Positions 1-8,281 of a DNA stretch of 64,000 bases are shown piece by piece (position 1 is the stretch's first letter; each line of letters begins with the position of its first letter). The notes under the pieces are model-generated. The model had not been told where the DNA came from and made no database searches. It saw nothing but the letters and a program-made list of their open reading frames with translations. The position numbers were made by a program, and so were the translations under genes. The stretch is from NCBI RefSeq assembly GCF_023283945.1, contig NZ_JAKIKW010000013.1:1-64000 (forward strand), read 5' to 3'. Source of the DNA: Shewanella gelidimarina (lineage in GTDB: Bacteria; Pseudomonadota; Gammaproteobacteria; Enterobacterales; Shewanellaceae).

Positions 1-13
1 AAAAAAGATTTAC

Positions 14-51
14 GCGATATTAGCTCAGTTGCTAAAGGTGAAAACGATACC
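14..51 (+). pseudogene. tRNA-Gly 5' fragment (decayed)
   Basis: The start GCGATATTAGCTCAGTTG matches the acceptor and D-arm of the intact tRNA-Gly genes at 94 and 303. The sequence then diverges and no anticodon stem or T-arm follows. I read it as a truncated copy at the edge of the window; an intact portion upstream cannot be excluded because the window begins here. Confidence 0.5.
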
Positions 52-93
52 TTTGGTTAATGTACACAGCTAGAGTGTGATGAAAAGATTTAT

Positions 94-169
94 GCGACAT
101 TAGCTCAGTTGGTAGAGCGATACCTTGCCAAGGTATAGGTCATCAGTTCGAACCTGATATGTCGCTCCA
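94..169 (+). tRNA. tRNA-Gly (anticodon GCC)
   Basis: This is a complete 76-nt cloverleaf. The acceptor stem is GCGACAT paired with ATGTCGC, the D-arm is GCTC/GAGC, the anticodon stem is ATACC/GGTAT around loop TTGCCAA (anticodon GCC), the T-arm is ATCAG/CTGAT around TTCGAAC, and CCA is encoded. It decodes GGC/GGU glycine codons. It is identical to the copy at 303. Confidence 0.97.
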
Positions 170-186
170 ATTTTAAAAAGATTTAC

Positions 187-286
187 GCGACATTAGCTCA
201 GTTGACTCTTTATTAGAGCAAAAGGGCGATACCTTACCAAGGTATAGATCATCGGTTAGTTTTTTCGAACCTGATATGTCGTTTCA
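187..286 (+). pseudogene. tRNA-Gly pseudogene with insertions
   Basis: It begins GCGACATTAGCTCAGTTG like the intact genes but carries extra bases in the D-arm region and inside the T-arm. The anticodon loop reads TTACCAA, so the anticodon has become ACC. The 3' CCA has become TCA. The acceptor stem still nearly pairs (GCGACAT/ATGTCGT). A functional tRNA is very unlikely. Confidence 0.8.
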
Positions 287-302
287 ATTTTAAAAAGATT
301 AC

Positions 303-378
303 GCGACATTAGCTCAGTTGGTAGAGCGATACCTTGCCAAGGTATAGGTCATCAGTTCGAACCTGATATGTCGCTCCA
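303..378 (+). tRNA. tRNA-Gly (anticodon GCC), second copy
   Basis: This 76-nt sequence is identical to the tRNA at 94-169, with all stems paired, a TTGCCAA anticodon loop and an encoded CCA end. The leader (AAAAAGATT..GCGACAT) resembles that of the first copy and of the pseudogene between them, consistent with a tandem array formed by unit duplication. Confidence 0.97.
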
Positions 379-401
379 ATCTTCCTCAAGTAAAACTCCA
401 A

Positions 402-504
402 ACTTAGCTCTGTTGTGTTTTTAGAAACAGTTGATACCGTTTTTTTGCCAAGGTATAGGTCATCAGTTTGAACCTACTCTCTGTAACATCAAAAACTCGC
501 TCCA
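402..504 (+). pseudogene. tRNA-Gly pseudogene, interrupted in both arms
   Basis: TTAGCTC, GATACC, TTGCCAAGGTATAGGTCATC and GTTTGAACCT are recognisable in order. The D-loop region is replaced by unrelated sequence, and extra bases (CTCTCTGTAACATC) sit between the T-arm and the terminal CTCGCTCCA. The copy at 573-678 has the same 3' insertion, so the two share a duplicated ancestor. Confidence 0.75.
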
Positions 505-572
505 ATCTCCCTCTCGAATAACAACAAATTCCCTTAACAAAAGTCTTTAGCAACATCGCGTTTAAGAATAGC

Positions 573-678
573 GCGTCATTAGCTCAATTGTGTTCATCGA
601 AATAGTTGATACCTTCTTTTGCCAAGGTATAGGTCATCAGTTCGAACCTACTCTCTGTAACATCAAAAACTCGCTCCA
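573..678 (+). pseudogene. tRNA-Gly pseudogene, sister of the copy at 402
   Basis: It starts GCGTCATTAGCTCAATTG, keeps the anticodon arm and a perfect TTCGAACCT, then carries the same insertion before CTCGCTCCA as the copy at 402-504. It is better preserved at the 5' end than that copy. The D-arm and acceptor stem cannot form. Confidence 0.75.
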
Positions 679-740
679 ATCTTCCCCTTGCAGCTAAAAA
701 ATTTAAGCTTCCCTTTTTAAAGACTGCCGTAATATGAACA

Positions 741-842
741 TGAGATTAGCTCTGCCATGTTCGTAGAAATAGCTGATATCTTTTTCTAAGGTAAAGAGCA
801 TAGGTTGGTATTCACTATTGCTAAATCAGAAGCTAGCGCCAG
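741..842 (+). pseudogene. Highly decayed tRNA-Gly-like relic
   Basis: TGAGATTAGCTCTG, GTAGAAATAGCTGATATC, CTAAGGTAAAGAGCATAGGTT and a terminal AGCGCCAG follow the same order of landmarks as the pseudogenes at 402 and 573, but with many substitutions and no anticodon loop. It is probably the oldest member of the array; homology is inferred from collinearity only. Confidence 0.4.
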
Positions 843-1096
843 TTTTTACATTCCTTTCATCAGATAATAATAATTCCTTTAAGACCCATATCGCTCAATC
901 CCTTAACCTCTCTACTTAAACGAAGCTGGGAATGGCGTGATCAAGCACTCATTTTTTTAACTATCTTTAAGGCTGGCCACTTTCTAGTTGGCAAAGTATG
1001 ACTAGCATCAACTATTGCGTAGTGCGTTCAGCTCATAATATCGTCAAATTGATTTTTAGCTTGCTATCTAAAATGCAAGCGATAGGAGAGCGGTAA

Positions 1097-1552
1097 ATGC
1101 GTATTCAACAACTTAGTGAGCTTTTAAATTATGTAGCAACTTGTCGACTTGAAATGGCACAGCTATATAGCCGTTTACACTCACAAGCTGACTCGTCACG
1201 TGTAAAGTTAATGCTTGAATATTTTCAACAGCATGAGCGTCAAACCGCCGATAAACTTGAAAACTATATCGATGCAGCTCCTAAGAAAATACTCGATACT
1301 TGGTACAAGGATATTGTGTTTGAAGATTTCTCGGCTTTTTGCTTAAAGCAAACTCTGCCAGCAAATATGAGCGAAGAAGATATTTTAGAGCTACACCTTG
1401 AGCTCGATAATAAGCTGATTGGTCTAATTGAAAAAACCTCCCTTTCTTCAGCATCAGCCGAGACAAAAGGTGCACTTGAAGATCTCGTTAGGGTTGAGAA
1501 AATTCAGCAACAGCGTTTGGTTCATAGCAGTATCCGCATGGACGACATCTAA
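1097..1552 (+). CDS. Hypothetical helix-rich protein, possibly ferritin-like
   Basis: This 151-residue soluble protein has no signal peptide or membrane segment. It starts at ATG with GGAGAG in good Shine-Dalgarno position. The sequence is almost entirely predicted helix, with acidic/His residues spaced on helices (E19, H46-E47, E102, E134), which could fit a four-helix ferritin-like bundle. I cannot confirm metal ligands. It is a single gene with its own terminator at 1575, upstream of and co-directional with the nnr superoperon. Homologues near nnr in Shewanella are uncharacterised as far as I know. Function unknown. Confidence 0.75.
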   Translation: MRIQQLSELLNYVATCRLEMAQLYSRLHSQADSSRVKLMLEYFQQHERQTADKLENYIDAAPKKILDTWYKDIVFEDFSAFCLKQTLPANMSEEDILELHLELDNKLIGLIEKTSLSSASAETKGALEDLVRVEKIQQQRLVHSSIRMDDI

Positions 1553-1574
1553 TAGTCTGCTTCTTCTATCGATT

Positions 1575-1599
1575 AAAGGCACCTTCTGGTGCCTTTTTT
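1575..1599 (+). terminator. Rho-independent terminator
   Basis: AAAGGCACC pairs with GGTGCCTTT around a TTCT loop and runs into six T. It lies 22 bases after the stop of the 1097 gene and separates it from nnr. Confidence 0.9.
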
Positions 1600-1740
1600 G
1601 ATCCCGCCTGTAGCGGCCTATACTTGTGTTAGATCAACTTACGGTGATTTAAATGCCTTACGGATGAACAATTCATTTGTGTTTAAGTCTCAGTTACTAA
1701 CATTCTAAGTTGGTCGTAATTCTGTCGTGGGGACACCTTA

Positions 1741-3222
1741 ATGAACGAAAAAAATCTGTCTGCATTAGTATCATTATACTCAGTCGAGCAAGTGAGGGAG
1801 GCCGAGGCTAGCGCTGTACGTTGTGGCAAAACAAGCCTTTATGGGCTCGTTGAACAGGCTGCATCTGCTGCCTTTGAGCTGCTGCAAACTCAAAGTGCTG
1901 ACTCTCAAACCATTTTGGTTTTAGCGGGGCATGGCAATAATGCCGCTGATGCTTATGTTACTGCATCACTGTTAATTAAGGCTGGACGAACGGTCTATTT
2001 ACAAGCCTCTGTGGCTCATAACCCCACTGCCGAGCTGTTGCTTGCTATTGCACATTTTGAAGGCGTTGGTGGTAAAACTTGTCCATTTTGTATCGATAGA
2101 ATCGTTGAAGCTGAAGTGATTGTTGATGGTTTATTGGGTACAGGGGCTAAAGGTGAACTCAGTGATGAGCTTGTTGCGATAATTAGTGCTGTAAATCGCA
2201 GTGGTGCTTGGGTAGTGTCACTTGATGTTCCATCAGGGATAGAGCCTGATACCGGAATCGCTAAACAGGTTGCTATAGAAGCGAGCATAACCCTTACCTT
2301 TGGAGGGATTAAGCAAGGATTGTTAACCAGTCAAGCTCGGCACTTTTGCGGTAAATTACTACTGGCAGATATTGGTTTAACTCCTTTCTTGCCTCTCAGT
2401 GAAGTGAAGAAGTTGGTGAGTAACGATCTGCCTAACATTTTTTTGCCAAGAAGAAGGGATTCCCACAAAGGTGATAGCGGTAAAGTTACCGTTATCGGTG
2501 GTGATTTAGGCATGTCTGGTGCGGTAAGATTAGCTTCTGAGTCATGTTTGAGAGCTGGAGCCGGACTTGTCACTGTGATTTCAAGGCCTGAACATCATGC
2601 GGTGGTTTGTACCACTCGACCGGAACTGATGTTTTGGGGTTGTGAGTTAGTCGATATGGAAGTTTACCTTAAACTGGGTTGGGCTAATGTTCTAGTGATT
2701 GGGCCCGGTTTGGGCACAACTGATTGGGGTTACAATTTACTTAAAGCGGTCGACTTAGCTGAGAAACCCAGTGTGATAGATGCTGATGCATTAAATTTGC
2801 TGTGTCATTTTCCATTGTCGAATAAGAATTGGGTGCTAACCCCACACCCAGGTGAAGCGGGTCGATTACTTGGAGTGAGTACTGAAGAGGTAGAGAAAGA
2901 CCGTTTCAAGGCGGTTCGTACATTACATCAAAAATATGGCGGAGTTATCGTTTTAAAAGGTGCTGGTACCCTTATCTATGACGGTAATGACTGCCTTGTC
3001 GCCCCTGTTGGTAACCCCGGCCTTGCCAGTGGTGGCTGCGGAGATGTGCTCTCTGGGATCATTGGCGCCTTGATGGCGCAAGGTTTCAGCAACATGCAGG
3101 CGGCTTATATAGCCGTTGTCATTCATGGTGATGCAGCCGATCTCGCGGCTAAAGACGGTGAGCGAGGTATGCTAGCCAGTGATTTAATGTCTTATATTCA
3201 TCAGCTGGTTAATGAAATCTAG
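1741..3222 (+). CDS. nnr: Bifunctional NAD(P)H-hydrate epimerase / ADP-dependent dehydratase
   Basis: Nnr (YjeF) repairs hydrated NAD(P)H: the N-terminal domain epimerises R-NAD(P)HX and the C-terminal domain dehydrates S-NAD(P)HX using ADP. The 493 residues match the family length. Residues 1-215 form the YjeF_N domain with DVPSG; residues about 230-493 form the ribokinase-like dehydratase with SHKGD, TPHPGE, VLKGAGT and GGCGD (D435, the expected catalytic Asp). An oddity is that the N-terminal nucleotide loop, normally NNGGDG, reads NNAADA (66-71), and the preceding ENAG-type motif reads EQAA (38-41), so epimerase activity may be altered. It is the first gene of the superoperon that continues with tsaE. 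Confidence 0.95.
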   Translation: MNEKNLSALVSLYSVEQVREAEASAVRCGKTSLYGLVEQAASAAFELLQTQSADSQTILVLAGHGNNAADAYVTASLLIKAGRTVYLQASVAHNPTAELLLAIAHFEGVGGKTCPFCIDRIVEAEVIVDGLLGTGAKGELSDELVAIISAVNRSGAWVVSLDVPSGIEPDTGIAKQVAIEASITLTFGGIKQGLLTSQARHFCGKLLLADIGLTPFLPLSEVKKLVSNDLPNIFLPRRRDSHKGDSGKVTVIGGDLGMSGAVRLASESCLRAGAGLVTVISRPEHHAVVCTTRPELMFWGCELVDMEVYLKLGWANVLVIGPGLGTTDWGYNLLKAVDLAEKPSVIDADALNLLCHFPLSNKNWVLTPHPGEAGRLLGVSTEEVEKDRFKAVRTLHQKYGGVIVLKGAGTLIYDGNDCLVAPVGNPGLASGGCGDVLSGIIGALMAQGFSNMQAAYIAVVIHGDAADLAAKDGERGMLASDLMSYIHQLVNEI

Positions 3223-3297
3223 TTTGGAAAACGAGATGATTAGGTTAAAGTAACGCATTCTAGCCAATGTGTTACTAGGACATCTTTTTAAATTAAT

Positions 3298-3780
3298 ATG
3301 AATATGCAATCAATTATCTTAGATCTTAATGATGAGCAAGCAACAGTGAGTTTAGGCAGCAAGTTATCGGCCTTAATCACACCGCCCTTGACGCTCTACC
3401 TTAGTGGTGATTTAGGCGCTGGAAAGACGACTTTTAGCCGTGGTTTAATTCAAAGCTTAGGTCACGACGGAGCGGTGAAAAGCCCAACGTACGCACTGGT
3501 TGAGCCATACGAGCTAAATGGTATGGACGTTTTTCATTTTGATTTGTATCGGTTATATGATCCCGAAGAGCTCGAGTTTATGGGGATAAGAGATTATTTT
3601 ACCGAGCGTAGCTTGTGTATCGTTGAATGGCCCGATCGTGGTCACGGTCTATTACCGCAAGCGGATATACATATCTATATTAAATATGTTAATACTGGAC
3701 GACAAATAGAATTACAGGCCCTTTCTACCAAGGGTGAGCAAATATTGGCGTGTTTGAATAATAATGATAATAAACAATAA
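3298..3780 (+). CDS. tsaE: tRNA threonylcarbamoyladenosine biosynthesis ATPase TsaE
   Basis: TsaE is the P-loop ATPase partner of TsaB/TsaD in making t6A37 on ANN-decoding tRNAs. At 160 residues it has the normal length. Walker A is GDLGAGKTT (37-45), followed by KSPTYALVEPY, HFDLYRL (80-86) and the IVEWPDRG motif (108-115), all typical. The start could be ATG 3298 or ATG 3304 two codons later. Its 3' end overlaps amiB by 17 bases, indicating translational coupling in the nnr-tsaE-amiB-mutL-miaA order also known from E. coli. Confidence 0.95.
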   Translation: MNMQSIILDLNDEQATVSLGSKLSALITPPLTLYLSGDLGAGKTTFSRGLIQSLGHDGAVKSPTYALVEPYELNGMDVFHFDLYRLYDPEELEFMGIRDYFTERSLCIVEWPDRGHGLLPQADIHIYIKYVNTGRQIELQALSTKGEQILACLNNNDNKQ

Positions 3781-5083
3781 TATATTTAAGCTAGTACTAC
3801 TACTCTTTACCTTTGGTGCCTCCTTTTTTGCGCAGAGTGCTAATAAGCTCGAAGGCGTAAGGATATGGGCTGCACCCGAGTCTACCCGTATCGTTTTCGA
3901 TTTAAGTCAATCGCCGAGTTATACGCACTTTACCTTAACCAACCCCTATCGATTAGTGGTTGATTTGAAAAATGCATCAAACAAAGTCGACTTAGCTAAA
4001 ATTGCTAACAACAGTAAGCTGGTTAAGAAAATTAGAAAGAGTACCCCGCCAGAAAAAGGCACGCTCAGGATTGTCATTGATTTAGTTAAGCCGCTGAGAG
4101 CAAGCTTGTTTGCACTTCCACCTACGGCGCCTTACGGCAATCGATTAGTCGTTGATTTAGATAGTGGCAGCGCTAAGGCTAAAAGCCAGTCAGCTAAACC
4201 CGTGAGTGTTTTGCGCGATGTGGTGGTTGCGATTGATGCAGGTCACGGCGGTGACGATCCCGGCTCTATCGGTCCAACGGGGATGTACGAAAAGAAAGTT
4301 GTATTACAGATAGCGAAGAAAGTCGCGAAAAAAATTAATGCAACACCTGGAATGAAAGCCGTGATGACGCGTACTGGCGACTATTTTGTCAATTTGAATC
4401 GCCGTTCTGAGATTGCTAGAGACAGTAAAGCGGATCTGTTGATCTCTATTCATGCAGATGCATTTACCTCGCCCCAACCGCAAGGTGCATCTGTCTGGGT
4501 ATTATCGATGCGCCGTGCCAACAGTGAAATAGGCCGTTGGTTAGAGCAAAAAGAGAAACACTCTGAGCTGCTCGGTGGTGCAGGTGAAATTATTCAAAAC
4601 ACGGATAATGAACAATATTTGGCGATGACTTTACTCGATATGTCGATGGATCGCTCAATGGCGATTAGTCACAATATTGCAGATGATGTGTTATCTAATT
4701 TGGGTAAGGTGACTAAACTACACAAACATAAGCCTGAGTCGGCCAGTTTTGCCGTGCTTAAGTCTCCCGATATTCCTTCAATATTGGTAGAAACTGGATT
4801 TATTTCAAATCATAGGGAAGAGCGTCTACTCTCCCAAAGAGAGCATCAAAACAATATCGCCAAAGCAGTACATAAAGGCGTGGTTAAGTATTTTGAAGCG
4901 AACCCTCCCGCTAATACACTACTTGCCAGTAGAAGTAACACCAAGCACAAAGTGCGCAGTGGTGAATCATTATCGGTAATTGCCCATCGTTATCAGATCT
5001 CTATTAGTCGCTTGAAAAAGGCGAATAGACTTAAATCTAATACTTTGAAAATTGGGCAAACGTTAGTCATTCCGCGGGCGTAA
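3764..5083 (+). CDS. amiB: N-acetylmuramoyl-L-alanine amidase AmiB
   Basis: This is a periplasmic zinc amidase that cleaves septal peptidoglycan to separate daughter cells. Of 439 residues, 1-25 are a Sec signal peptide, about 27-130 an AMIN targeting domain and about 150-375 the Amidase_3 domain, with AIDAGHGGDDPGS (H161), E176 and ISIHAD (H230) as expected zinc/catalytic residues and a VETGF motif near 345. The C-terminal 48 residues form one LysM peptidoglycan-binding repeat. Activation by EnvC-like factors is known for the family. The gene overlaps tsaE and lies 25 bases before mutL. Confidence 0.95.
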   Translation: MIINNNIFKLVLLLFTFGASFFAQSANKLEGVRIWAAPESTRIVFDLSQSPSYTHFTLTNPYRLVVDLKNASNKVDLAKIANNSKLVKKIRKSTPPEKGTLRIVIDLVKPLRASLFALPPTAPYGNRLVVDLDSGSAKAKSQSAKPVSVLRDVVVAIDAGHGGDDPGSIGPTGMYEKKVVLQIAKKVAKKINATPGMKAVMTRTGDYFVNLNRRSEIARDSKADLLISIHADAFTSPQPQGASVWVLSMRRANSEIGRWLEQKEKHSELLGGAGEIIQNTDNEQYLAMTLLDMSMDRSMAISHNIADDVLSNLGKVTKLHKHKPESASFAVLKSPDIPSILVETGFISNHREERLLSQREHQNNIAKAVHKGVVKYFEANPPANTLLASRSNTKHKVRSGESLSVIAHRYQISISRLKKANRLKSNTLKIGQTLVIPRA

Positions 5084-5108
5084 TCATGTTGCAGTTAAAG
5101 AGTAAATA

Positions 5109-6968
5109 ATGGCTATAGAAAAGTTACCTCCCCAGCTTGCTAACCAGATAGCCGCTGGAGAAGTTGTTGAGCGTCCCGCTTCTGTTATCAAGGAGTTGGT
5201 GGAGAACAGCTTAGATGCCGGTGCAACAAAAGTTGACATCGAAATCGACAAAGGCGGCAGTAAGCTTATTCGTATTAGGGATAATGGCTTAGGGATCCCT
5301 AAAGAGGATCTTGAATTAGCGTTATCTCGGCACGCCACTTCTAAACTGAAATCACTTGATGACCTCGAAGCGATTATGAGCTTTGGATTTCGAGGCGAAG
5401 CGTTAGCCAGTATTAGCTCTGTTTCTCGCCTCACCTTAACGTCAAGAACGGCAGCGCAAACCGAAGCATGGCAAGCCAAGGCCGAAGGGACTGAGATGGC
5501 GGTGCAAATATTGCCGGCAGCACATCCTGTTGGAACCACCATCGAAGCCATCGATCTGTTTTTCAATACTCCGGCTAGGCGTCGTTTTTTAAAAAGTGAT
5601 AAAACGGAATTTACCCATATCGATGAATGGTTAAAGCGAATTGCGTTAGTCAGGCGCGATATCCACTTTACCCTTAAGCATAATGGTAAAAGTGTCCGCA
5701 ATTATCGACCCGCCAATACCGAAATCCAATACTTACAGCGTTTGGGGCTTGTGTGTGGCAAAGCATTTGCAGAAACCTGTTTGCATATTAGTTGCCAGCA
5801 TAATGACTTAACCTTAAGCGGTTACCTTCAAGCACCTAATACTGTGTCCGGCTATTGTGAAACACAGTATTTTTACGTTAACGGTCGCTTGGTTAAAGAC
5901 AGACTGGTGAATCACGCTGTGAGGCAAGCATTTTCTGAGTATGCCGCTGGGGTGTCACCTGGTTATGTATTAATGCTCGAGCTAGACCCGCATCAAGTGG
6001 ACGTTAATGTTCATCCCGCAAAGCATGAGGTCCGTTTCCATCAAAGCCGTTACGTGCATGATTATATTTTGCAGGCATTGCAATCTGCTATGGCGCAGTC
6101 AACTGAGCTTGAGGGAATTGAGTCACTGCATGATATAGCAGGGGAGCGTTCATCGACCAGCATTGGAGCAAGTGCATCTGCTCAAGGTTATGCTGCTCCA
6201 GTCAGTAGTAAGCCAGCTTCCTCTTATAGTGTCAGCGAACGCCCACCAGTAGCATCATCAAGTTACAGCGACGAGGCGTCCAGTTATAAAGCCCCGTTAA
6301 GGCCTGCAACTCACCGAGCTGAAGTCAATTTACCGACCCAAAGTAGTTTAGATGCCTATGGGAGCTTGCTCAGTACCAGTGCTTCAGCGACGTTGACTAA
6401 TGTCGTCAGCACTAGCTCCACCGATGCAGTGGCTGGCGCAACCCTCAATATGCCTCCCGTATTAGCCGATAAATATTGGGTGATCGCTAAGCAAGACACG
6501 TTGAGCTTACTGAGCATTGCAGATGTGATTAAAGCAACTGTGCGTGAAGAGATAAGCGCTAAGTTAGGACAAGGCCTTGTTGGGCAACCATTGCTGATGC
6601 CAGTTGCTGTTCCTGTTGATAAGGTCTGGAGCGAGGTCATTGAAAACAGAGAGCAATTGCTGAGAAAGTTAGGAATTGAGTTATCTATTCGACTTGGGCA
6701 GTTGATTATCAAAAAAGTGCCCCCATATCTGAGAGATAGCCAATTGGCTTCCGTGATCCCAGCATTATTACAATGGATCCGATTTGAGTTACCCTGTGAC
6801 GCAGCATTAGTTAATTGGCTTGCTGAGCAATCCTCAGGTCGTTTTACAGCCACTGCCGAGGCGTGGTTAGCTTTTAATGCACTCGATGACAGTGTCATCA
6901 GCGACCTTTATAATCAAAGCCAAGTATTACCTTGGCAGCAATGGATGAAAGAATCTCAGAGTGACTGA
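5109..6968 (+). CDS. mutL: DNA mismatch repair protein MutL
   Basis: MutL couples MutS mismatch recognition to MutH-type strand incision and UvrD. The 619 residues are close to E. coli length. The N-terminal GHL ATPase shows [29 protein letters not shown] and [11 protein letters not shown] Ser/Ala-rich linker (about 340-430) precedes the C-terminal dimerisation domain. I see no DQHAxxERxxYE endonuclease motif, as expected for a MutH-dependent gammaproteobacterium. Its end overlaps the GTG start of miaA by 8 bases. Confidence 0.97.
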   Translation: MAIEKLPPQLANQIAAGEVVERPASVIKELVENSLDAGATKVDIEIDKGGSKLIRIRDNGLGIPKEDLELALSRHATSKLKSLDDLEAIMSFGFRGEALASISSVSRLTLTSRTAAQTEAWQAKAEGTEMAVQILPAAHPVGTTIEAIDLFFNTPARRRFLKSDKTEFTHIDEWLKRIALVRRDIHFTLKHNGKSVRNYRPANTEIQYLQRLGLVCGKAFAETCLHISCQHNDLTLSGYLQAPNTVSGYCETQYFYVNGRLVKDRLVNHAVRQAFSEYAAGVSPGYVLMLELDPHQVDVNVHPAKHEVRFHQSRYVHDYILQALQSAMAQSTELEGIESLHDIAGERSSTSIGASASAQGYAAPVSSKPASSYSVSERPPVASSSYSDEASSYKAPLRPATHRAEVNLPTQSSLDAYGSLLSTSASATLTNVVSTSSTDAVAGATLNMPPVLADKYWVIAKQDTLSLLSIADVIKATVREEISAKLGQGLVGQPLLMPVAVPVDKVWSEVIENREQLLRKLGIELSIRLGQLIIKKVPPYLRDSQLASVIPALLQWIRFELPCDAALVNWLAEQSSGRFTATAEAWLAFNALDDSVISDLYNQSQVLPWQQWMKESQSD

Positions 6969-7887
6969 CAAGAAAAAACATAAAGTTATCACCTTAATGG
7001 GCCCAACAGCTTCAGGTAAAACTGCGCTGGCCATTGAGCTTGTCAAAAACCATGACTGCGAAATTATTTCTGTGGACTCAGCATTGATCTATCAACAGAT
7101 GGATGTTGGTAGCGCCAAACCTGATGCCGCAGAGTTAGCTGAAGCGCCGCATCGCCTGATTGATCTTATTGATCCGATTGACAGTTATTCAGCTGCTGAT
7201 TTTAGAAGAGATGCGCTGATCCAAATTGAAGAAATCATTAGTCGTGGTAAAACACCTTTGCTAGTGGGTGGCACCATGATGTATTTCAAAGCCTTGATAG
7301 AAGGGTTGTCACCTCTTCCTGCTGCAGATGTAGCGATTCGAGCACAAATAGCAGCAGAAGCTGACACCTTAGGTTGGCAAGCATTACATGACCAACTTAA
7401 AAGTATTGATCCAGTATCAGCTGAGCGTATTCACCCTAATGATCCGCAGCGATTAGCGAGGGCATTAGAGGTTTTTCGGATCAGTGGCAAGTCGTTAACC
7501 GAGTTAACGAAAACCAAATTAGATGCATTCCCTTACGAAGCAGTGCAATTTGCGATTGCACCTAACGACAGAAAAGTGTTACATAAAGCGATAGAAACTC
7601 GTTTTATGTCGATGTTAGGTCAAGGGTTTGTAGAAGAAGTAAAAAATCTAAAAGCTCGCGGTGACTTACATTTAGACCTGCCATCAATGCGATGTGTTGG
7701 TTATCGGCAATGTTGGCAGCATTTAGATGGTGAATTTGACTATGAAACCATGGTTGAAAAAGCTATTGTTGCTACTAGGCAATTAGCTAAGCGCCAATTA
7801 ACATGGCTACGTGGTTGGCCTGACTTAATTTGGCTAGAAAGCGGAGCCGAAAGCAATCTTGCTACAGTAATGCGATATAGTCGCTAG
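6961..7887 (+). CDS. miaA: tRNA dimethylallyltransferase MiaA
   Basis: MiaA transfers the dimethylallyl group to A37 of tRNAs reading UNN codons. The 308 residues start at GTG inside the mutL end. The sequence [16 protein letters not shown] holds the P-loop, followed by [28 protein letters not shown] and [11 protein letters not shown], all family motifs. An internal ATG at 6997 would remove the strand leading into the P-loop, so GTG is preferred. hfq follows after 95 bases, the conserved miaA-hfq order. Confidence 0.96.
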   Translation: MTDKKKHKVITLMGPTASGKTALAIELVKNHDCEIISVDSALIYQQMDVGSAKPDAAELAEAPHRLIDLIDPIDSYSAADFRRDALIQIEEIISRGKTPLLVGGTMMYFKALIEGLSPLPAADVAIRAQIAAEADTLGWQALHDQLKSIDPVSAERIHPNDPQRLARALEVFRISGKSLTELTKTKLDAFPYEAVQFAIAPNDRKVLHKAIETRFMSMLGQGFVEEVKNLKARGDLHLDLPSMRCVGYRQCWQHLDGEFDYETMVEKAIVATRQLAKRQLTWLRGWPDLIWLESGAESNLATVMRYSR

Positions 7888-7906
7888 CTTATTGGCTGTA
7901 GCTGTA

Positions 7907-7943
7907 TAATACTAAAACTAAATAATAAAGTTTTATAGTATTA
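7907..7943 (+). promoter_or_regulatory. AT-rich hairpin in the hfq leader
   Basis: TAATACTAAAACT pairs with AGTTTTATAGTATTA apart from an AT bulge. The structure lies between miaA and hfq, 40 bases before the hfq start. It is too AT-rich for a strong terminator and has no T-run. It could be a leader structure; Hfq is known to regulate its own mRNA in E. coli. Confidence 0.35.
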
Positions 7944-7982
7944 GAATTACTATTGATATTACATAAAAAAGGAAATTAGAAA

Positions 7983-8261
7983 ATGGCAAAGGGGCAATCT
8001 TTACAAGACCCGTTTTTGAACGCATTGCGTCGTGAACGCGTTCCAGTATCTATTTATCTTGTTAACGGCATTAAGCTACAAGGACAAGTTGAGTCGTTTG
8101 ATCAATTTGTTATCTTGCTTAAAAACACGGTAAGCCAGATGGTTTACAAGCATGCTATTTCGACAGTGGTACCTTCACGTCCATTTAACGTGAGTAACCA
8201 CCAAGCGACAAATGCTCAAGCTGGTTTTAACGCTCAGCATGATGAAATTGATGAGAAGTAA
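7983..8261 (+). CDS. hfq: RNA chaperone Hfq
   Basis: Hfq is a hexameric Sm-like protein that pairs sRNAs with mRNAs. Residues 1-66 carry the Sm1 fold ([33 protein letters not shown]) and the Sm2 signature [12 protein letters not shown], nearly invariant in the family. The C-terminal tail is short (about 26 residues; 92 in total, compared with 102 in E. coli). AAGGAAATTAGAAAATG gives a clear ribosome site. It is followed after 20 bases by hflX. Confidence 0.98.
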   Translation: MAKGQSLQDPFLNALRRERVPVSIYLVNGIKLQGQVESFDQFVILLKNTVSQMVYKHAISTVVPSRPFNVSNHQATNAQAGFNAQHDEIDEK

Positions 8262-8281
8262 TTTTTTGAGGAGATTGCTTT

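Noticed and set aside
5084..5701. 205-codon open frame opposite mutL
   Set aside because: It lies entirely over strongly conserved MutL ATPase motifs; its translation is unlike any protein and is a codon-bias shadow.
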